DNA from: Cotesia glomerata
Taxonomy: Eukaryota > Arthropoda > Insecta > Hymenoptera > Braconidae
Length of the DNA stretch: 64,000 bases
NCBI RefSeq assembly: GCF_020080835.1
Contig: NC_058158.1
Coordinates: 620,001-684,000, forward strand
Direction: 5' to 3'
Made by a program: the position numbers and the translations under genes
Shown: positions 24,932-37,418 of the stretch, piece after piece
Layout of the letters: every line of letters starts with the position of its first letter
Numbering within the stretch: position 1 is the first letter of the stretch
The notes under the pieces: generated by a model
What the model was told of the DNA's origin: nothing
What the model saw: the letters and a program-made list of their open reading frames with translations, nothing else
Database searches by the model: none

Positions 24932-26425
24932 CACTGATAGAAGGATTTGATTATATTTAATAAGCTTTATTAACTGTTAATAAATGATTTTTTAACATCG
25001 TTGGATTTATTAAATATTTATTAACAGTTAATGAATTATTTATTAAATACGATTTATTAAATGTTAATAAATATTTATTTAAAATAAAAAACAAAAATAG
25101 CAATTTTCTTTCGACACTTTTGATAACCCTATAGCTGGAATACATGATAATAATTAAATTCACTAAATAAATTAACCTTTTTAATATTTAAATATATAAA
25201 AAATAATTATGAGCTGTGATAGAATTTGGTAATTTACAATAAACGTTATTATAATGTACTATAATTAATGCAAATAATTTATAAAGGAGATTTTTTTTCA
25301 TAAGCAATCTTCATATTATATGAAATTGCAAGCGAAACAAATTCACTCAACAAAATATTTATTAACTGTTAATAAATATTTTTTAACTATTAATAAATAC
25401 TTATTAACTATTAATAAATGTAGGGGAGAAGGGGGTCAATTGAACCAAAAAAAGTTTAGTAATTTTTTACTATTCGAATTAAAACTAAATAATAAATTTT
25501 TTTTTCTTGGAATGATAGTTTATTAAGTCTACTATCATTATCAATACATAAATTAGTTAATAAACAACGTGAATTTTTAAAAATTATTAATTTATCCAAA
25601 CGCGTCGAATGGTTCAATTGACCCCCGCTCGGGGGGCAATTGAACCACTGCTCGGGGTCAATTGAACCAATGACATTTATAACTCAAACCCGAACTTTTA
25701 ATAAATAACATATTAATTGTTACTTTCTAATATTACTGTTGCACATTTTTAATACACATATATTATATTTAATAAATTAAAAATCGATTTAAAAATAATT
25801 TTAATTACAAATTGAGTTTATCAAATTGTTAGGTTATTTCCCTGAGTATTTTTCACGTCGAGTCAAGATGCGCGCGCATGTCCCATGCTTCTCCGTATGG
25901 TTCAATCGTCCCCGGGACTGCTGGTTCAATTGACCCCGTATAATTTTAAAACAATTAATAGTAAATAATAAATAAATAAACCATTCTATCACTATAAACA
26001 AAGTTGAGGATTATAAAATATAAGTATATACAACTACTATAATTCAAATTTTATCAATTAATTCAAAAATTTAAATATTATTAAACAATTTGTCACCAGC
26101 CGAAAAGAAAGTTTGCATGCCTAAAAATAAGAAAATCTCAATTTTTCAAAATTTATCGATCGCAATGATTTCAAATTTTGATCATATCCAAGTTTAACAT
26201 ATTAGAATCTAATTCTAAGAGCATGAAGCGTTTTTTCAATTTTTTCGATTTTTTAAGTCGAGTGGTTCAATTGCCCCGTGGTTCATTTGACCCCTTTCTC
26301 CCCTACTTTCCTCCCAAAGAAATATTTATTGAATGTTAAACAATATTTATTAAAATTTAATAAATTAAATAATTGTTTTTAAATAAATTAAATTATTAAT
26401 AGTTAATAAATCCTTATATCAGTGC
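24932..26425 (+). mobile_element. MITE family C, copy C3, interrupted by a nested element
   Basis: Starts CACTGATAGAAGGATTTG and ends ATCCTTATATCAGTG. The two halves are separated by the TIR element at 25421-26305. Without it the host reads AATAAATGTACTTTCCTCCC, as in the inverse of uninterrupted copies. Confidence 0.8.
25421..26305. mobile_element. Nested TIR element with TA target duplication, about 881 bp
   Basis: Ends are TA|GGGGAGAAGGGGGTCAATTG and its imperfect inverse CATTTGACCCCTTTCTCCCC|TA. Several internal copies of GGTTCAATTGACCCC occur near 25612-25668 and 25910-25940. No transposase frame. The TA duplication fits the Tc1/mariner superfamily style of insertion. Confidence 0.85.
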
Positions 26426-28064
26426 AGTGTTCTAGTAAACAATCTTCTTTTTTTTTAAGCTACTTCTAAATCCAAATTTTTTTTATTTTAAGAGCGCAAA
26501 CTTTTTATGAAAATATTTCTAAAAATTTAAGAAATTTCAGCCGCCAATTCTAACTTTCAAAAATTCACTAAAAACTAAATTATCGTCGATATTATTTTGT
26601 TGGCGCTTTAACCCAGCACTTAATTAACGTAAAAGCTCGGAAAGTTTTTGGAAATGACGTCTGGAGCGGTTTATCGTGATGTAGGGTATTTTATAGCAAT
26701 TCAAAGTGCGGCTGGAACCATTAACGGATTAGGACTTAGGGGTTGACCACTCTGCAACTCGCTTCTTTTTTATTTTTCCCAAATAATATACCTATACATA
26801 CATACATATACATAGATCTCGAGGATTGGATAAATTCCCAGGAGCAATAGTTTGGGAAATAACTGACCATTTGCCAAGCGGAATCGACATTTCGCGATTG
26901 GGCTATTTCTCACACTTAAAAGATACTCAATTTCCCGTTTTCACAAGTACAGACAATAGCGTACGTAGTCGAGCAAAGAGAAACGAATGAATCCATCCTT
27001 AGTTACTTTGGACATGCTCATTTCAGGATAGCCCGCGGGTAACTAAACCGCCACCTTGAAAAGAGCCATTAATAAGAGACTGCAGAGGAAGAGACTAAAA
27101 CCACCCCCGGTTATTCTTATATTCTTATCTGGTGGTAAGCCGAAAAAGAGCAAATAAAGAAAATAATGAGAGTTGAAACATTAAAAATAAAGAAATTCTT
27201 GGTGTTATAAAAAAGGAACAGTGTAATGAGATAGAATAAAACGAAATAGCGTGTTATTCTTCAGCGGGGACACGGCGACAATTAATTAGTTTGAGATATG
27301 AATTAGCTCTGTGGAGGATAACTCATACAAATTGTCTTACTGCTGGAGAATGGAAGAGACTCGAGATCGTACACAAGGTATGGGTAATTGCTTCTTCTCT
27401 CTTTTCGTTCGCGTCTAATTAAAGGGCCGAGCGTAAGTAGTAGTAGCAGCAGCAGCAGTAGTTGTTGTAGCAGTAATTGCAGTAGCGGCTCTACTGAGTC
27501 TGCTAGTGGTAGTACAGTGTATAGTGTAGTATAGTAAAGGTAGAAGGAACTGCGCCCGAATGCATAATGCATTTCGCGTGGCACGAGCTGGCATGCACCA
27601 ACCCCCAGAGTTCCAAGCTCATCAGCAACCGCCACCAACACCCACTGCCTATTCCGTTACTCATTCTCCTTGAGTACGACGACGCGAGCCGTCTCCACGA
27701 CAATCGCGCCATCGCTTCCTCTCCAGTGCTTCTTATTCTTTCTTCTTTCGCTTTTTCTTCTTCTTCTTCTTCTTCTTCTTCTTTTCACCGAGGAAAATTC
27801 ACGGGCGTTGTTCCCAGGTGTTTGTGGTCTTTGCTGAATTAAAAATGAGCCTTTCGATCATCTTGATTCTATTCTGCTAAACAAAACCCTTTTATTCTCC
27901 TATTTTCGCGGGCATTTATAATATCAACACAAAGACCCTCATTATTATTAATAAACCATACAACTAATTATTTATGGAATTTATCCTTTTTGCTGTTCTT
28001 ATTATTTTATTATTCATTGTTATTTATTGCTATTATAATAACACGTAAATTTTTTAATTAATTG
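26426..28064. other. No gene seen; GC-rich patch with triplet repeats
   Basis: 27.3-27.84 kb is GC-rich, with a GTAGTAGCAGCAGCAG run near 27435 and (TTC)n at 27755-27785. The 112- and 91-codon frames here arise from these triplets. It may be regulatory. Confidence 0.4.
27755..27785. repeat. (TTC)n microsatellite
   Basis: About ten TTC/CTT triplets in a row. Confidence 0.9.
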
Positions 28065-29300
28065 CTTTAAATTTCTTAATTTAAATTAAAACCACTTGCT
28101 TTACTTGATGCTTATTTTTTTTTAGTTATAATTGCTGTCGGAAAATAAAGTGCAGAAAGTTTGTGTTAAAATATGTTTTTTTTTAAGAGAGTTTTGTAAA
28201 GAATTTTTCAAAAAATAATTGAATTTTTTTTGTTAAAAATTAACCTTAAGGAATATTTAATTTTTAAAACTAAAGATTTATTTATTATTGTGATTTTTAA
28301 TCACTTTTATTTGCAAAATTATTGAATATATTTACTGAAAAAAATTTTACGCATAACTCTTCAATTGAAATAAAAACTACTTGCTTGATTGCCTTTTTTT
28401 TTAAATTATAATTGCTGTCGGAAAATAAGGTGCAGAAAGTTTGTGTTAAAATATGTTTTTTTTTAAGAGAGTTTTGTAAAGAATTTTTCAAAAAATAATT
28501 GAATTTTTTTTGTTAAAAATTAACCTTAAGGAATATTTAATTTTTAAAACTAAAGATTTATTTATTATTGTGATTTTTAATCACTTTTATTTGCAAAATT
28601 ATTGAATATATTTACTGAAAAAAATTTTACGCATAACTCTTCAATTGAAATAAAAACTACTTGCTTGATTGCCTTTTTTTTTAAATTATAATTGCTGTCG
28701 GAAAATAAGGTGCAGAAAGTTTGTGTTAAAATATGTTTTTTTTTAAGAGAGTTTTGTAAAGAATTTTTCAAAAAATAATTGAATTTTTTTTGTTAAAAAT
28801 TAACCTTAAGGAATATTTAATTTTTAAAACTAAAGATTTATTTATTATTGTGATTTTTAATCACTTTTATTTGCAAAATTATTGAATATATTTACTGAAA
28901 AAAATTTTACGCATAACTCTTCAATTGAAATAAAAACTACTTGCTTGATTGCCTTTTTTTTTAAATTATAATTGCTGTCGGAAAATAAGGTGCAGAAAGT
29001 TTGTGTTAAAATATGTTTTTTTTTAAGAGAGTTTTGTAAAGAATTTTTCAAAAAATAATTGAATTTTTTTTGTTAAAAATTAACCTTAAGGAATATTTAA
29101 TTTTTAAAACTAAAGATTTATTTATTATTGTGATTTTTAATCACTTTTATTTGCAAAATTATTGAATAAATTTATTGAAAAAAAATTTTACGCATAACTC
29201 TATAATTAAAATAAAAACCTCTTGCTTGATTGCCTTTTTTTTAATTATAATTGCTGTAAAAACTTTGTATTAAATTAAAATATTTTTCTTAAGCAAGCTT
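28065..29300 (+). repeat. 280-bp tandem array, central units identical
   Basis: ATTGCTGTCGGAAAATA occurs at 28131, 28411, 28691 and 28971, exactly 280 bases apart; a diverged copy follows near 29248. The inner units appear base-identical over their length, so three identical 64-codon minus frames arise, with AT-rich composition and no coding signature. The outermost edges are diverged. Confidence 0.95.
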
Positions 29301-29741
29301 TATAAGAAGTTTAAAAAAAATAATTATTCAATTTCATTTAATAAGTTTGTTTTACTGAAATTTAACCTTTAAGAAATTCTAACTGTAAAATTCAATGAAT
29401 TTTTTCCCGTCTTTCTGAATAAAAAACATAAAATACTAATTAACACTTGAAAAATTTTAAACAAAGCAGCAGGAAGTGTTTGTGGAGCTAATAGCCGGCA
29501 ATAAACGCGATAAATATTAAATAAGACATAAAAATTGAGGGAATGAGGGAAAAAACGACTAAAGGACATAAGGATAAAAGGAATAGGAGGAGTAGAAGGT
29601 ATCGAAGCGTCGATATAAAGATTGAGCGTACGTCGGTGCCGATTCCGGACAGAGTGGCTCCCAGGTGTGTATTACGCTTGAACGTAATCTCGGTGCTTGA
29701 AGATCATTCCGGTCACGTAATCGTCGAGAGTGTTGAATACG

Positions 29742-29898
29742 ATGGCGCAAAAGAGAAGGGGAAGGAGGGAGAAGCATCAGAGTGCCGACTCAGAAAAAGA
29801 GGAAGCAGAGGGAACGACGGCGGGATCGCTAGACGTGTTTTACGCTCGAGAAATTCAAAACTTGGGGATACCTGCGGAAAATGACGAATGTTCCTTCG
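29742..29898 (+). CDS. Candidate coding exon, basic/acidic leader
   Basis: An ATG opens MAQKRRGRREKHQSADSEKE, continues through VFYAREIQNLGIPAENDECS, and reaches the donor TTCG|GTAAGA after 52 codons plus one base. The block (29.5-29.95 kb) is much less AT-rich than its surroundings. It leaves phase 1 and so does not join directly to the phase-0 PDZ exon; an intermediate exon would be required. A 125-codon frame exists on the opposite strand, so coding strand is not certain. No family recognised. Confidence 0.35.
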
Positions 29899-30780
29899 GT
29901 AAGACTTTGTCCAAGTGCAGGTACGAGTAGTGCGAGTCTTCTTCTTCTCTGTCGTTCTTGCAGAGGGTCTCTATTTCGAACGGAAGGATGCGAAAGATGG
30001 GACGGTTCCGGTCTTGTGAGAAGACAAGTCATACAACTCCGGGATTCCCGTGAAAAATAGCTCTGCACATGCAACATTGCTGCTATTTTACACTGAGGGA
30101 AAAAGCGTTGGAAAAACACGGAGGAAATAGAGAGAGACGAATCTGGACCAGAAAAATTGGGACTGACACGCCGGATCTCTTTGCGAATGTCTAAGGTGCG
30201 ATGCATTATGCATCCTGCATTACTCCAGCATCGGTACTTTAGACTCCTATCGACGGAACCAGAAGCTGAGTAGCAACTACTTATTTTGAGGAGAATTCTC
30301 AGAGAACAACTAACGCCAGATCTTGGATGGAATCTAGGATGGCAAATCGCTCTGCAGGTGCCTTTTGCTACTTTTACTACCCTGTTATCTAGTCGTTATA
30401 GCCGTACACGACAACTCTGACAGCCCAGCCCGAGTGTTTACGATCTCCTGTCATCCACTGAGCTGCTTTGAATTTCTCAGCTACTGCATTATATATTATA
30501 CACCCGTTAAATCGTACATTTTTCTTTTTGTATCTTCCGTGTACACTCTTGTGCTTTTATTTTGGTCTTGATCTTCTTCATTTTGATATTATTCCAGGCA
30601 GTCTCATCTACTTTGTACTCGACTCATGTTTTATTACTCTAATTATAGTGAATGTTTATTTGATCCGTTTAATCTTTTTGATAGTTACAAGTTGAACATT
30701 ATTTCTACAACAAAAATTTTTCATCAAATTTAAAATCTCCAAAGGTTTTTTTTTCGTTGTACAATAAAGTTCCAAAACTA

Positions 30781-31195
30781 CACTGATAGAAGGGTTTATT
30801 AACTATTGATAATTTGATTTATTTCAAGACAATTATTTGATTTATTAAATTTTAATAAATATTTTTTAACATTTAATAATTGTTTATTTGGGAGGAAAGT
30901 ACATTTATTAATAGTTAACAAGTATTTATTGATAGTTAACAAATATTTATTAACATTTAATAAATATTTTTGCTTTTTATTTTAAATAAATATTTATTAA
31001 CAGTTAACAAATATTCATTAACCATTAATGAATATTTATTAATAATTAATAAATTGTGTCTAATAAATTACTTATTAACTATTAATAGATATTTGTTAAC
31101 TGTTAATAAATATTTATTGAATCTTATGATGTTAAAAAATCATTTATTAACAGTTAATAAAGTTTATTAAATCTAAACAAATCCTTTTATCAGTG
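30781..31195 (+). mobile_element. MITE family C, copy C4
   Basis: TA|CACTGATAGAAGGGTTTATT at the left and ATCCTTTTATCAGTG at the right; interior of TTAATAAATATTTATTAAC-like words. Confidence 0.85.
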
Positions 31196-31196
31196 A

Positions 31197-31775
31197 TACT
31201 GATAGAAGGGATTTATTAACTATTAATAAATTAATTTATTTGGAGACAATTATTTAATTTATTAAATTTTAATAAATATTTTTCAACATTCAATAAATAT
31301 TTATTTGGGAGGAAAGTACATTTATTAATAGTTAATACGTATTTATTAATAGTTAACAAATGTTTTGTTGAGTGAATTTGTTTCGCTTGCAATATGTCAT
31401 ATGATATGAAGATTGCTTATAAACAAAAATCATCTTTATAAATTATTTGCATTAATTATTTTACATTATAATAACGTTTATTGTAAAATACTAAATTCTA
31501 TCACAGCTCATAATTATTTTTTATATTTTTAAATATTAAAAAAGTTAATTTATTTAGTGAATTGAATTATTATCATGTATTCCAGCTTTAGGGCTATAAA
31601 AAGTGTCAAAAGATAATTGCTATTTTTGTTTTTTATTTTAAATAAATATTTATTAACAGGTAACAAATATTCATTAACCATTAATAAATATTTATTAAAT
31701 CCTATAATGTTAAAAAAAATCATTTATTAACAGTTGATAAAGCTTATGAAATATAAACAAATCCTTCTATCAGTG
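31197..31775 (+). mobile_element. MITE family C, copy C5, back to back with C4
   Basis: Starts ACTGATAGAAGGGATTTATT two bases after C4 and ends ATCCTTCTATCAGTG|TA. It is flanked by a repeat of the sequence that precedes C4. Confidence 0.85.
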
Positions 31776-31875
31776 TACGATAAAAATTTTGTATTTTTAT
31801 CAAATTTAAAAGCTCCAAAGGTTTCTTTTTTTTTTTTCTTTATACAATAAAGTTCCAATACTATTTATTTTTTTT

Positions 31876-33184
31876 TTCAAATATTCATCTTCGTACAAAT
31901 AAAAATATAATAAACTTAAAACTTCTCGCAATATTTATCAGCACAGCCATTCTAGCGCCCTGCGAAGCTAATTTGGTACTTATTCCGAGTTTAAGTTCCG
32001 ATAGCGAGTGTGAAGTATTTCTCAAAGATTTCTCGTTAGATAAAAATGATATAAGTTAGCAAGTAGTAGTAATAATAATAATAAAATAGTAAAAAAGGGA
32101 AAAACTATGTGTTCATTATGATTGCCTAATTTATTTTCGCTGACTCCAGAACAAGACCGTAAGAAAATAATTTTATAAAAACCCGAAGACTGGTAGTGCT
32201 ACTACCACTTATACTACTTGAGGTCTTGCTTGAATTTATTCACTCTGCAAATATACCCGTATTAAATCATTCATTTTAAATCCCTTTTACACAGGACAAG
32301 CTTTAAGCGGCGGCGCACCAAACGGGCGAAAGAACGCGAGACCCGGAACTGGGAAAGGGGACCAAATAACCGAGATAAAAAAGGCATTTATGAACTTTAA
32401 AGAAATGTCATAAGAAAATGTTTAAAAATCAAAATAAATAAATAACTAGGTGGCGTTGTGCTCCAGCTACTTGTACTCACCGGGAATATTAAATAAAATA
32501 TAAATATATATAAATAAATAAAATTTATTGGCAAAAGGAGGTAAATGGAAAATGCAAATTTTATTTCGCCTCACGCGAGTTTTCAAGCGGAAGCTAAATT
32601 ATCGTCGCTGAACGATCACCAGCTGCCGTGAGCTCCTTCTCGGGGACTACCGCACTAGGTAGCTAAGGGGGGAGGAGGGGGAGGAGGGGGAGGTAACCGA
32701 CCTGAGCCAGACTAGACCTAAGGCACTTTTTGCAGAAGGTTCGTTTGGTCGCACGACAGCCCGGCGAGGCTCTCTAAACTCCTGGGATGACATCAGAGCC
32801 ATTACAATTCCGGAGAGCCCATACGTGCCACCTGTACATTGTACGCCACGTACAACTATTCGTTCGCCGTTCGTTCACTTCCGCGCGACGTGATTTTCAT
32901 CCGAAAATCACCCCTAAAATCTTCTTCACTCTATTCCATTATATTTTATCTCTTTATTCTCAATATATTCAAGTTCGGTGACTGTATGCCCGTCGAAATA
33001 GCTACCTAGACCTACACCTGCACCTACTCCTATCCCAATCCCGGTACTCTTTTTTATTTTATTTTATTTGGGCTCCAGCCTCACACCCGCAATCCCACAT
33101 CCCACATCCGGGTGTCAATTGAATGTCCATTGTCGCGACCCGCCTTGAATAATATTAACACGGATAAAAAATCTTTATTTTTCT
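31876..33184. other. No gene seen; GC-rich block near 32.6-33.1 kb
   Basis: Contains a polypurine run (AGGGGGAGGAGGGGGAGG near 32675) and CpG-rich stretches that could be promoter-like. No supported exon. Confidence 0.4.
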
Positions 33185-34315
33185 ACAGTGACAGAAGAAT
33201 TTATTAAATGTTAATTTGGAAAAAATTTATAAAATAAATTTTAGTAAATATTTTTTCGTATAAATTATCTATATTATTGAGAGAATAAGAAAAATTTTGT
33301 TTTCGGGATAGTCATATGATAAAATTAGTTTTTTTTAGTGAAATTTAGTGTGATTGCAAAGGTCTTGATTTAAATTTGTGCCTTTTTAAGGTTTCATATC
33401 ATTCTCAGCGATAGTTAATTTATTATAATAAGTATTTAGGCTGCATTCAAAAAAACTCTATCTTTAGATACATAATTAAGAAATGACCTAGTATCTCGTG
33501 AACTATTGACTTTTTTAAAGATATAAGCTCATCCCGATGTTACACTCATCGAGACCTTTCATTTGAGCACCCACATCAATTTTTTATATATTTATATATA
33601 TTATATATATGTATATATGAAAAATATATCAAATTGCATGTGGGTATTTAAATGAAAGCTCTTGATGAGTGTAACATCAGGATGAGCTTATATCTAAAAA
33701 AATGTCAATAATTAGGAACTGACCTTGTATCTTGTGAAATATTGACATTTTTTAAGATATAAGCTCATCCCGATGTTCCACTCATCGAGACCTTTCATTT
33801 GAGTACCCACATCAATTTTTCATATATTTTATTTATTTATATATATATGTATATATGAAAAATATATCAAAATACATGTGGGTACTCAAATGAAAGCTCT
33901 TGATGAGTGTAACATCAGGATGAGCTTATATCTTTAAAAACGTCAATAGTTAAGAAAGTACACTGCAATTTAACAAAACTCATTATTTAATAAAATTTTA
34001 ATTTCTTATAGTTCACAAGTCACGGCAGTCACTTAGTGACTGCAAGATTGCTAGTATTTATTAATACTTAATATTTATTTATTAAAAGTCGATAAATATA
34101 TGAATTCCTGAAAATTTTTCAAACAAATATTCTCTCATGTTTATTATTATTTTTTTATAAAAAAAATTATTGAGTTCTGATCCGTTGGAATTTTTTTTTA
34201 TTAAATTTATAAAAAATGTAATAATAGAATTTTTAAATTCATTTTTTATTCAAAGCTCCAAATTATTTTATATTAACAGAGTTAATAAAAATATAAATGA
34301 ATCCTTTTATCAGTA
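33185..34315 (+). mobile_element. MITE family C, copy C6, interrupted by a Helitron
   Basis: Starts TA|CAGTGACAGAAGAATTTATT and ends ATCCTTTTATCAGTA. The H6 element occupies 33268-34054 between its halves. Confidence 0.65.
33268..34054 (+). mobile_element. Helitron-like copy H6, complete, two palindrome modules
   Basis: A|TCTATATTATTGAGAGAATA at the 5' end. The 3' end is the hairpin GCAGTCAC-TTA-GTGACTGC, a short spacer, then CTAG|T. These are the hallmarks of Helitrons (5' TC, hairpin then CTRR, insertion between A and T). It is 787 bp with no Rep/helicase. Confidence 0.88.
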
Positions 34316-34816
34316 TTTCACCAGGATTTATTGGAATTTTTATATTTATTGAAGAATTTTCACACTTATTTTTTATTTAAGAATTCAAATAAATTTTTTA
34401 ATAAACTGCTAATAAATATTTATTGAGTCATTTGATGTCAAAAAAAAAATTTATTAATATTTAATAAAGTTTCGTAACTATTATTAAATTCTTCTTTCAA
34501 TGTACCTCCCTCTAAAAAAAATAAAAATAAAGACAGCCGTGACCCAATTGCTTAAAATCTTACCTGTCACGTCTGACCCAAAAAAACACCGCCCGTAAAT
34601 AAAGAGCCGTGTTGTGGCGATTTTTCGAGCCACTGGCGACGGCGACGGTTGTCTTTCCTCCGAGAGGAAAAAACAGAAAATAGAAAACAGAGGAGATAAA
34701 AACCAAATGAGAGTCTGCTCCAATCCGAGAAAAACAACGTATTGGTGCATCCAGACAATCGGCAAGCGCTCACTTTTAGCGCCAGGAGAATGAATAGAAG
34801 AGACTTGCGTGGTGGG

Positions 34817-34963
34817 TATAAAACAGGGATGACTCTCACCCACTACATCCTCTGCACGGCGCCAGCGTCCCATGCAACTCGAGATAGCACCCCGCAAAGC
34901 TCCATGCTAGTCTCGTGCGACTCGCGATCCGAGAGACGAGAGCTCCTGGTGTAGCGCGGAGTG
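34817..34963 (+). promoter_or_regulatory. Candidate promoter and noncoding first exon
   Basis: TATAAAA at 34817-34823 sits in a GC-rich, CpG-containing block (34.8-35.0 kb) that stands out from its AT-rich surroundings. About 140 bases downstream is the donor-like GTG|GTAAGC (34964). The intervening sequence contains short upstream reading frames but no long one, so it would be a 5' untranslated exon. It lies about 3.8 kb before the PDZ exon on the same strand. Alternatively it is an enhancer island. Confidence 0.35.
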
Positions 34964-35281
34964 GTAAGCACCCCTCAGATTCGCCGACACTCCAAGCCAC
35001 CACTTTCCTATCGTTTATTCTTAACTTCCTCTCCTTTTTACTGGGTTTTATTTCATTTTTTGGAGATAGTTTTTCGTAGTATTCTTCTTCGTTTACGAGC
35101 TAAGAGACACCTTTTTATTTACATCTCAGTGATTCTTTGGATACGTCGCTCTTAGTGATTTTTTTTTAGTGAAAATAACATTTTTTTTTTATAAATAAAA
35201 TTTCTTTGGAAATAATATTTATTTAGAATAAAAATTTTTCTTAAAAATTCAGTAATTTTTTAAATGTGCGCTTAAAAAATT

Positions 35282-35858
35282 GAAAAATTAAATTATTGAC
35301 AAATTTTTCTTTATTTTTATAAATTCAAAAACTTGTAAAAAATTGTTAAATCAAATAATAATATTTTAAATTTAATTTTTAATTTTTTTTTTATAAATTT
35401 AATTAAATATTTAATTTTTTTTTATAAATTTTAGTGAAAATTACGACAAATATTCATTTTTTTGTTTTAAATATAATAAATGTAATCATTAATTAATTTT
35501 TTATAAATTTCTAAATTATGTTAAAAATAAAAAAAAAAAATTAAATAAATTAATTTTTCGATTTTTTATTGAAAAATTAAATTATTGACAAATTTTTCTT
35601 TTTTTTTATAAATTCAAAAACTCGTAAAAAATTTTTAAATCAAATAATAATATTTTAAATTTAATTTTTAATTTTTTCTTTTAAATTTAATTAAATATTT
35701 AAATTTTTTTTATAAATTTTAATGAAAATTAAGACAAATATTCATTTTTTTGTTTTAAATATAATAAATGTAATCATTAATTAATTTTTTATAAATTTCT
35801 AAATTATGTTAAAATTAAAAAAAAAAATTAAATTAATTAATTTTTCGATTTTTTATTA
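35282..35858 (+). repeat. AT-rich tandem repeat, two units of 289 bp
   Basis: GAAAAATTAAATTATTGACA at 35282 recurs at 35571; units are nearly identical through ATTTTTCGATTTTTTATT. Confidence 0.9.
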
Positions 35859-36861
35859 TAAAAATATATAAATGTTAAGCATATATATTTTTTCTCAGAA
35901 AAAAATTGATAAATTGTTTTAAACAAAAATTTTAATTTAAAAAAACTAAAATTTTTAAATGATTTTTAAATAATTAAAAAATGTCACCACCAATTTAAGG
36001 TAACAAGAAAGCACTTATTGCTGTAATCTTAATGAATTATTTATAAATCGGTAAAAACACGCGACGTAATCCCTTTGGCGGACATAAATAATTTATCAGC
36101 GTTTAAATGAATAGTTGTGATTATTATTTATGTGGTTATTCAAATCAAACTGGCGATTATGCAATAAATTATCGATTGATGAATTAATAAAGTAATTAGC
36201 TGTTGAATAATTGAATTTCCCGGGCAATTAATAGTTTATTGACAGCCGGTCAATAAAAATTTTCCACCTGTACGATCGCATTGTCGCGGATTGTAATTTC
36301 ACATAGTTATATCGGCCCTAGTTTACTTCAGAGCAGAATCGAATAGAATAGAAGAGAATAGATCAGATCGAGTGCTCTGGTATCGAGTCAATGGGTGCAC
36401 GAAGCACATACCAAGTGAAATTGTTTTAATCAATCTCCATTAAGTTTACAACTTGCAGCTCAATGTAACACCCCCCGAACAAGATTTAGGGCTGAGTAAA
36501 TCCCTCCTGGACACGGCGAGTCTCTCCGACTGGCTCGTCTTAAAGGCTGTATAATTAATTGAGTGGACCAATAGTCTGAGAACTAGACAAACTATTGCTT
36601 GTAGACGCCCAACTCCTGACTTTGATTCAAACAGTCGAACAATCGATCGTCAAGGCAACTCAGAGCTTTGTAATAATTAAAACAATGCTCCAGCCGGTGA
36701 AATAGAACTTGCATTATTATCATCATCATTATTATTTTTACTTTATTCTGGTCCTACTCCACTTGCCTGATCAATCTTTAATCATTTTACTCTAGCAGAG
36801 ATTAAATTTAGTACGATTGCTACGTTTTAGTTCGTTTCGAGTTGGATCGAGTGACAGTGAA
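35859..36861. other. No gene seen
   Basis: AT-rich to 36.25 kb, then a more mixed block leading to the candidate promoter at 36862. Confidence 0.4.
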
Positions 36862-36869
36862 CTATAAAT
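36862..36869 (+). promoter_or_regulatory. TATA box upstream of the 36924 mini exon
   Basis: TATAAATA occurs in a locally GC-richer stretch about 60 bases before the ATG at 36924. A start site about 30 bases downstream would leave a 5' leader of about 30 bases. No clear arthropod initiator was seen at the expected spacing. Confidence 0.4.
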
Positions 36870-36923
36870 ACTCGGGCGAATACTTGAATTGTTAATAGAG
36901 AGGATACAAATTGTTATTTCAAG

Positions 36924-36968
36924 ATGCTGAAATTTTGCTCCCCGAGTCAGCGAAGGCGTAACACCATG
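36924..36968 (+). CDS. Candidate alternative first coding exon (MLKFCSPSQRRRNTM)
   Basis: An ATG opens 15 codons that end exactly at the donor ATG|GTGAGA, in phase 0. The PDZ exon at 38791 is the next clear exon and begins in phase 0, so the two would join in frame to give a protein starting with a short basic leader and a half PDZ. A TATAAATA box lies about 60 bases upstream. The evidence is positional only. A chance ATG-to-donor run cannot be excluded, and the full PDZ would need a different upstream exon. Confidence 0.42.
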
Positions 36969-37216
36969 GTGAGAACATTAACAGGGAAATTTATATGCAT
37001 TACCTGATCCCTTTAGAATTTATCACATCATCGCGTCATGTTATAGTGTTAAGATTATCTTTTAAGTTTAATTGAAAATTTGTATTATTACTGAGGTAAG
37101 AAGCAGTGATTTTGCACGGTAATATAGTCTTGGTGAATTTACAAGAAAACTCGGTCAATTCATAAGGTCAAATTTACTTTTTATTGGTTTATAAAATGTT
37201 CCACATTAACTGATCC

Positions 37217-37411
37217 CACATAGTAAGAAATTTCGCATCATTGCGTCAAAATACTTAGTGTTAAAAATTTTTGTGTTAAATATTTAACACTTTTATGTGT
37301 AAATTTAACATTTATTCTGTTAAATCATCACAAAAAATTGTTAGATATTTGATATAAACAATTTTAACACAAAATTTTTTGACGCAATGACGCAAAATTT
37401 TTTACTGTGTA
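37217..37411. mobile_element. Short MITE with 35-bp terminal inverted repeats
   Basis: CACATAGTAAGAAATTTCGC at the left mirrors GCAAAATTTTTTACTGTGTA at the right; CATTGCGTCAAAA and TTTTGACGCAATG continue the arms. The centre is rich in TTAAC words. Confidence 0.8.
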
Positions 37412-37418
37412 GTAATCT

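Noticed and set aside
28297..29051. Three identical 64-codon minus-strand frames
   Set aside because: They are the same stretch of the 280-bp tandem unit repeated; composition is AT-driven Lys/Asn/Phe and there is no gene context.
29829..30206. 125-codon minus-strand frame
   Set aside because: It partly overlaps the plus-strand candidate exon at 29742-29898; no motif or splice context. Not impossible, but unsupported.
34484..34897. 137-codon minus-strand frame
   Set aside because: It overlaps the GC-rich candidate promoter block, has no recognisable motif, and its end runs into MITE-derived sequence.
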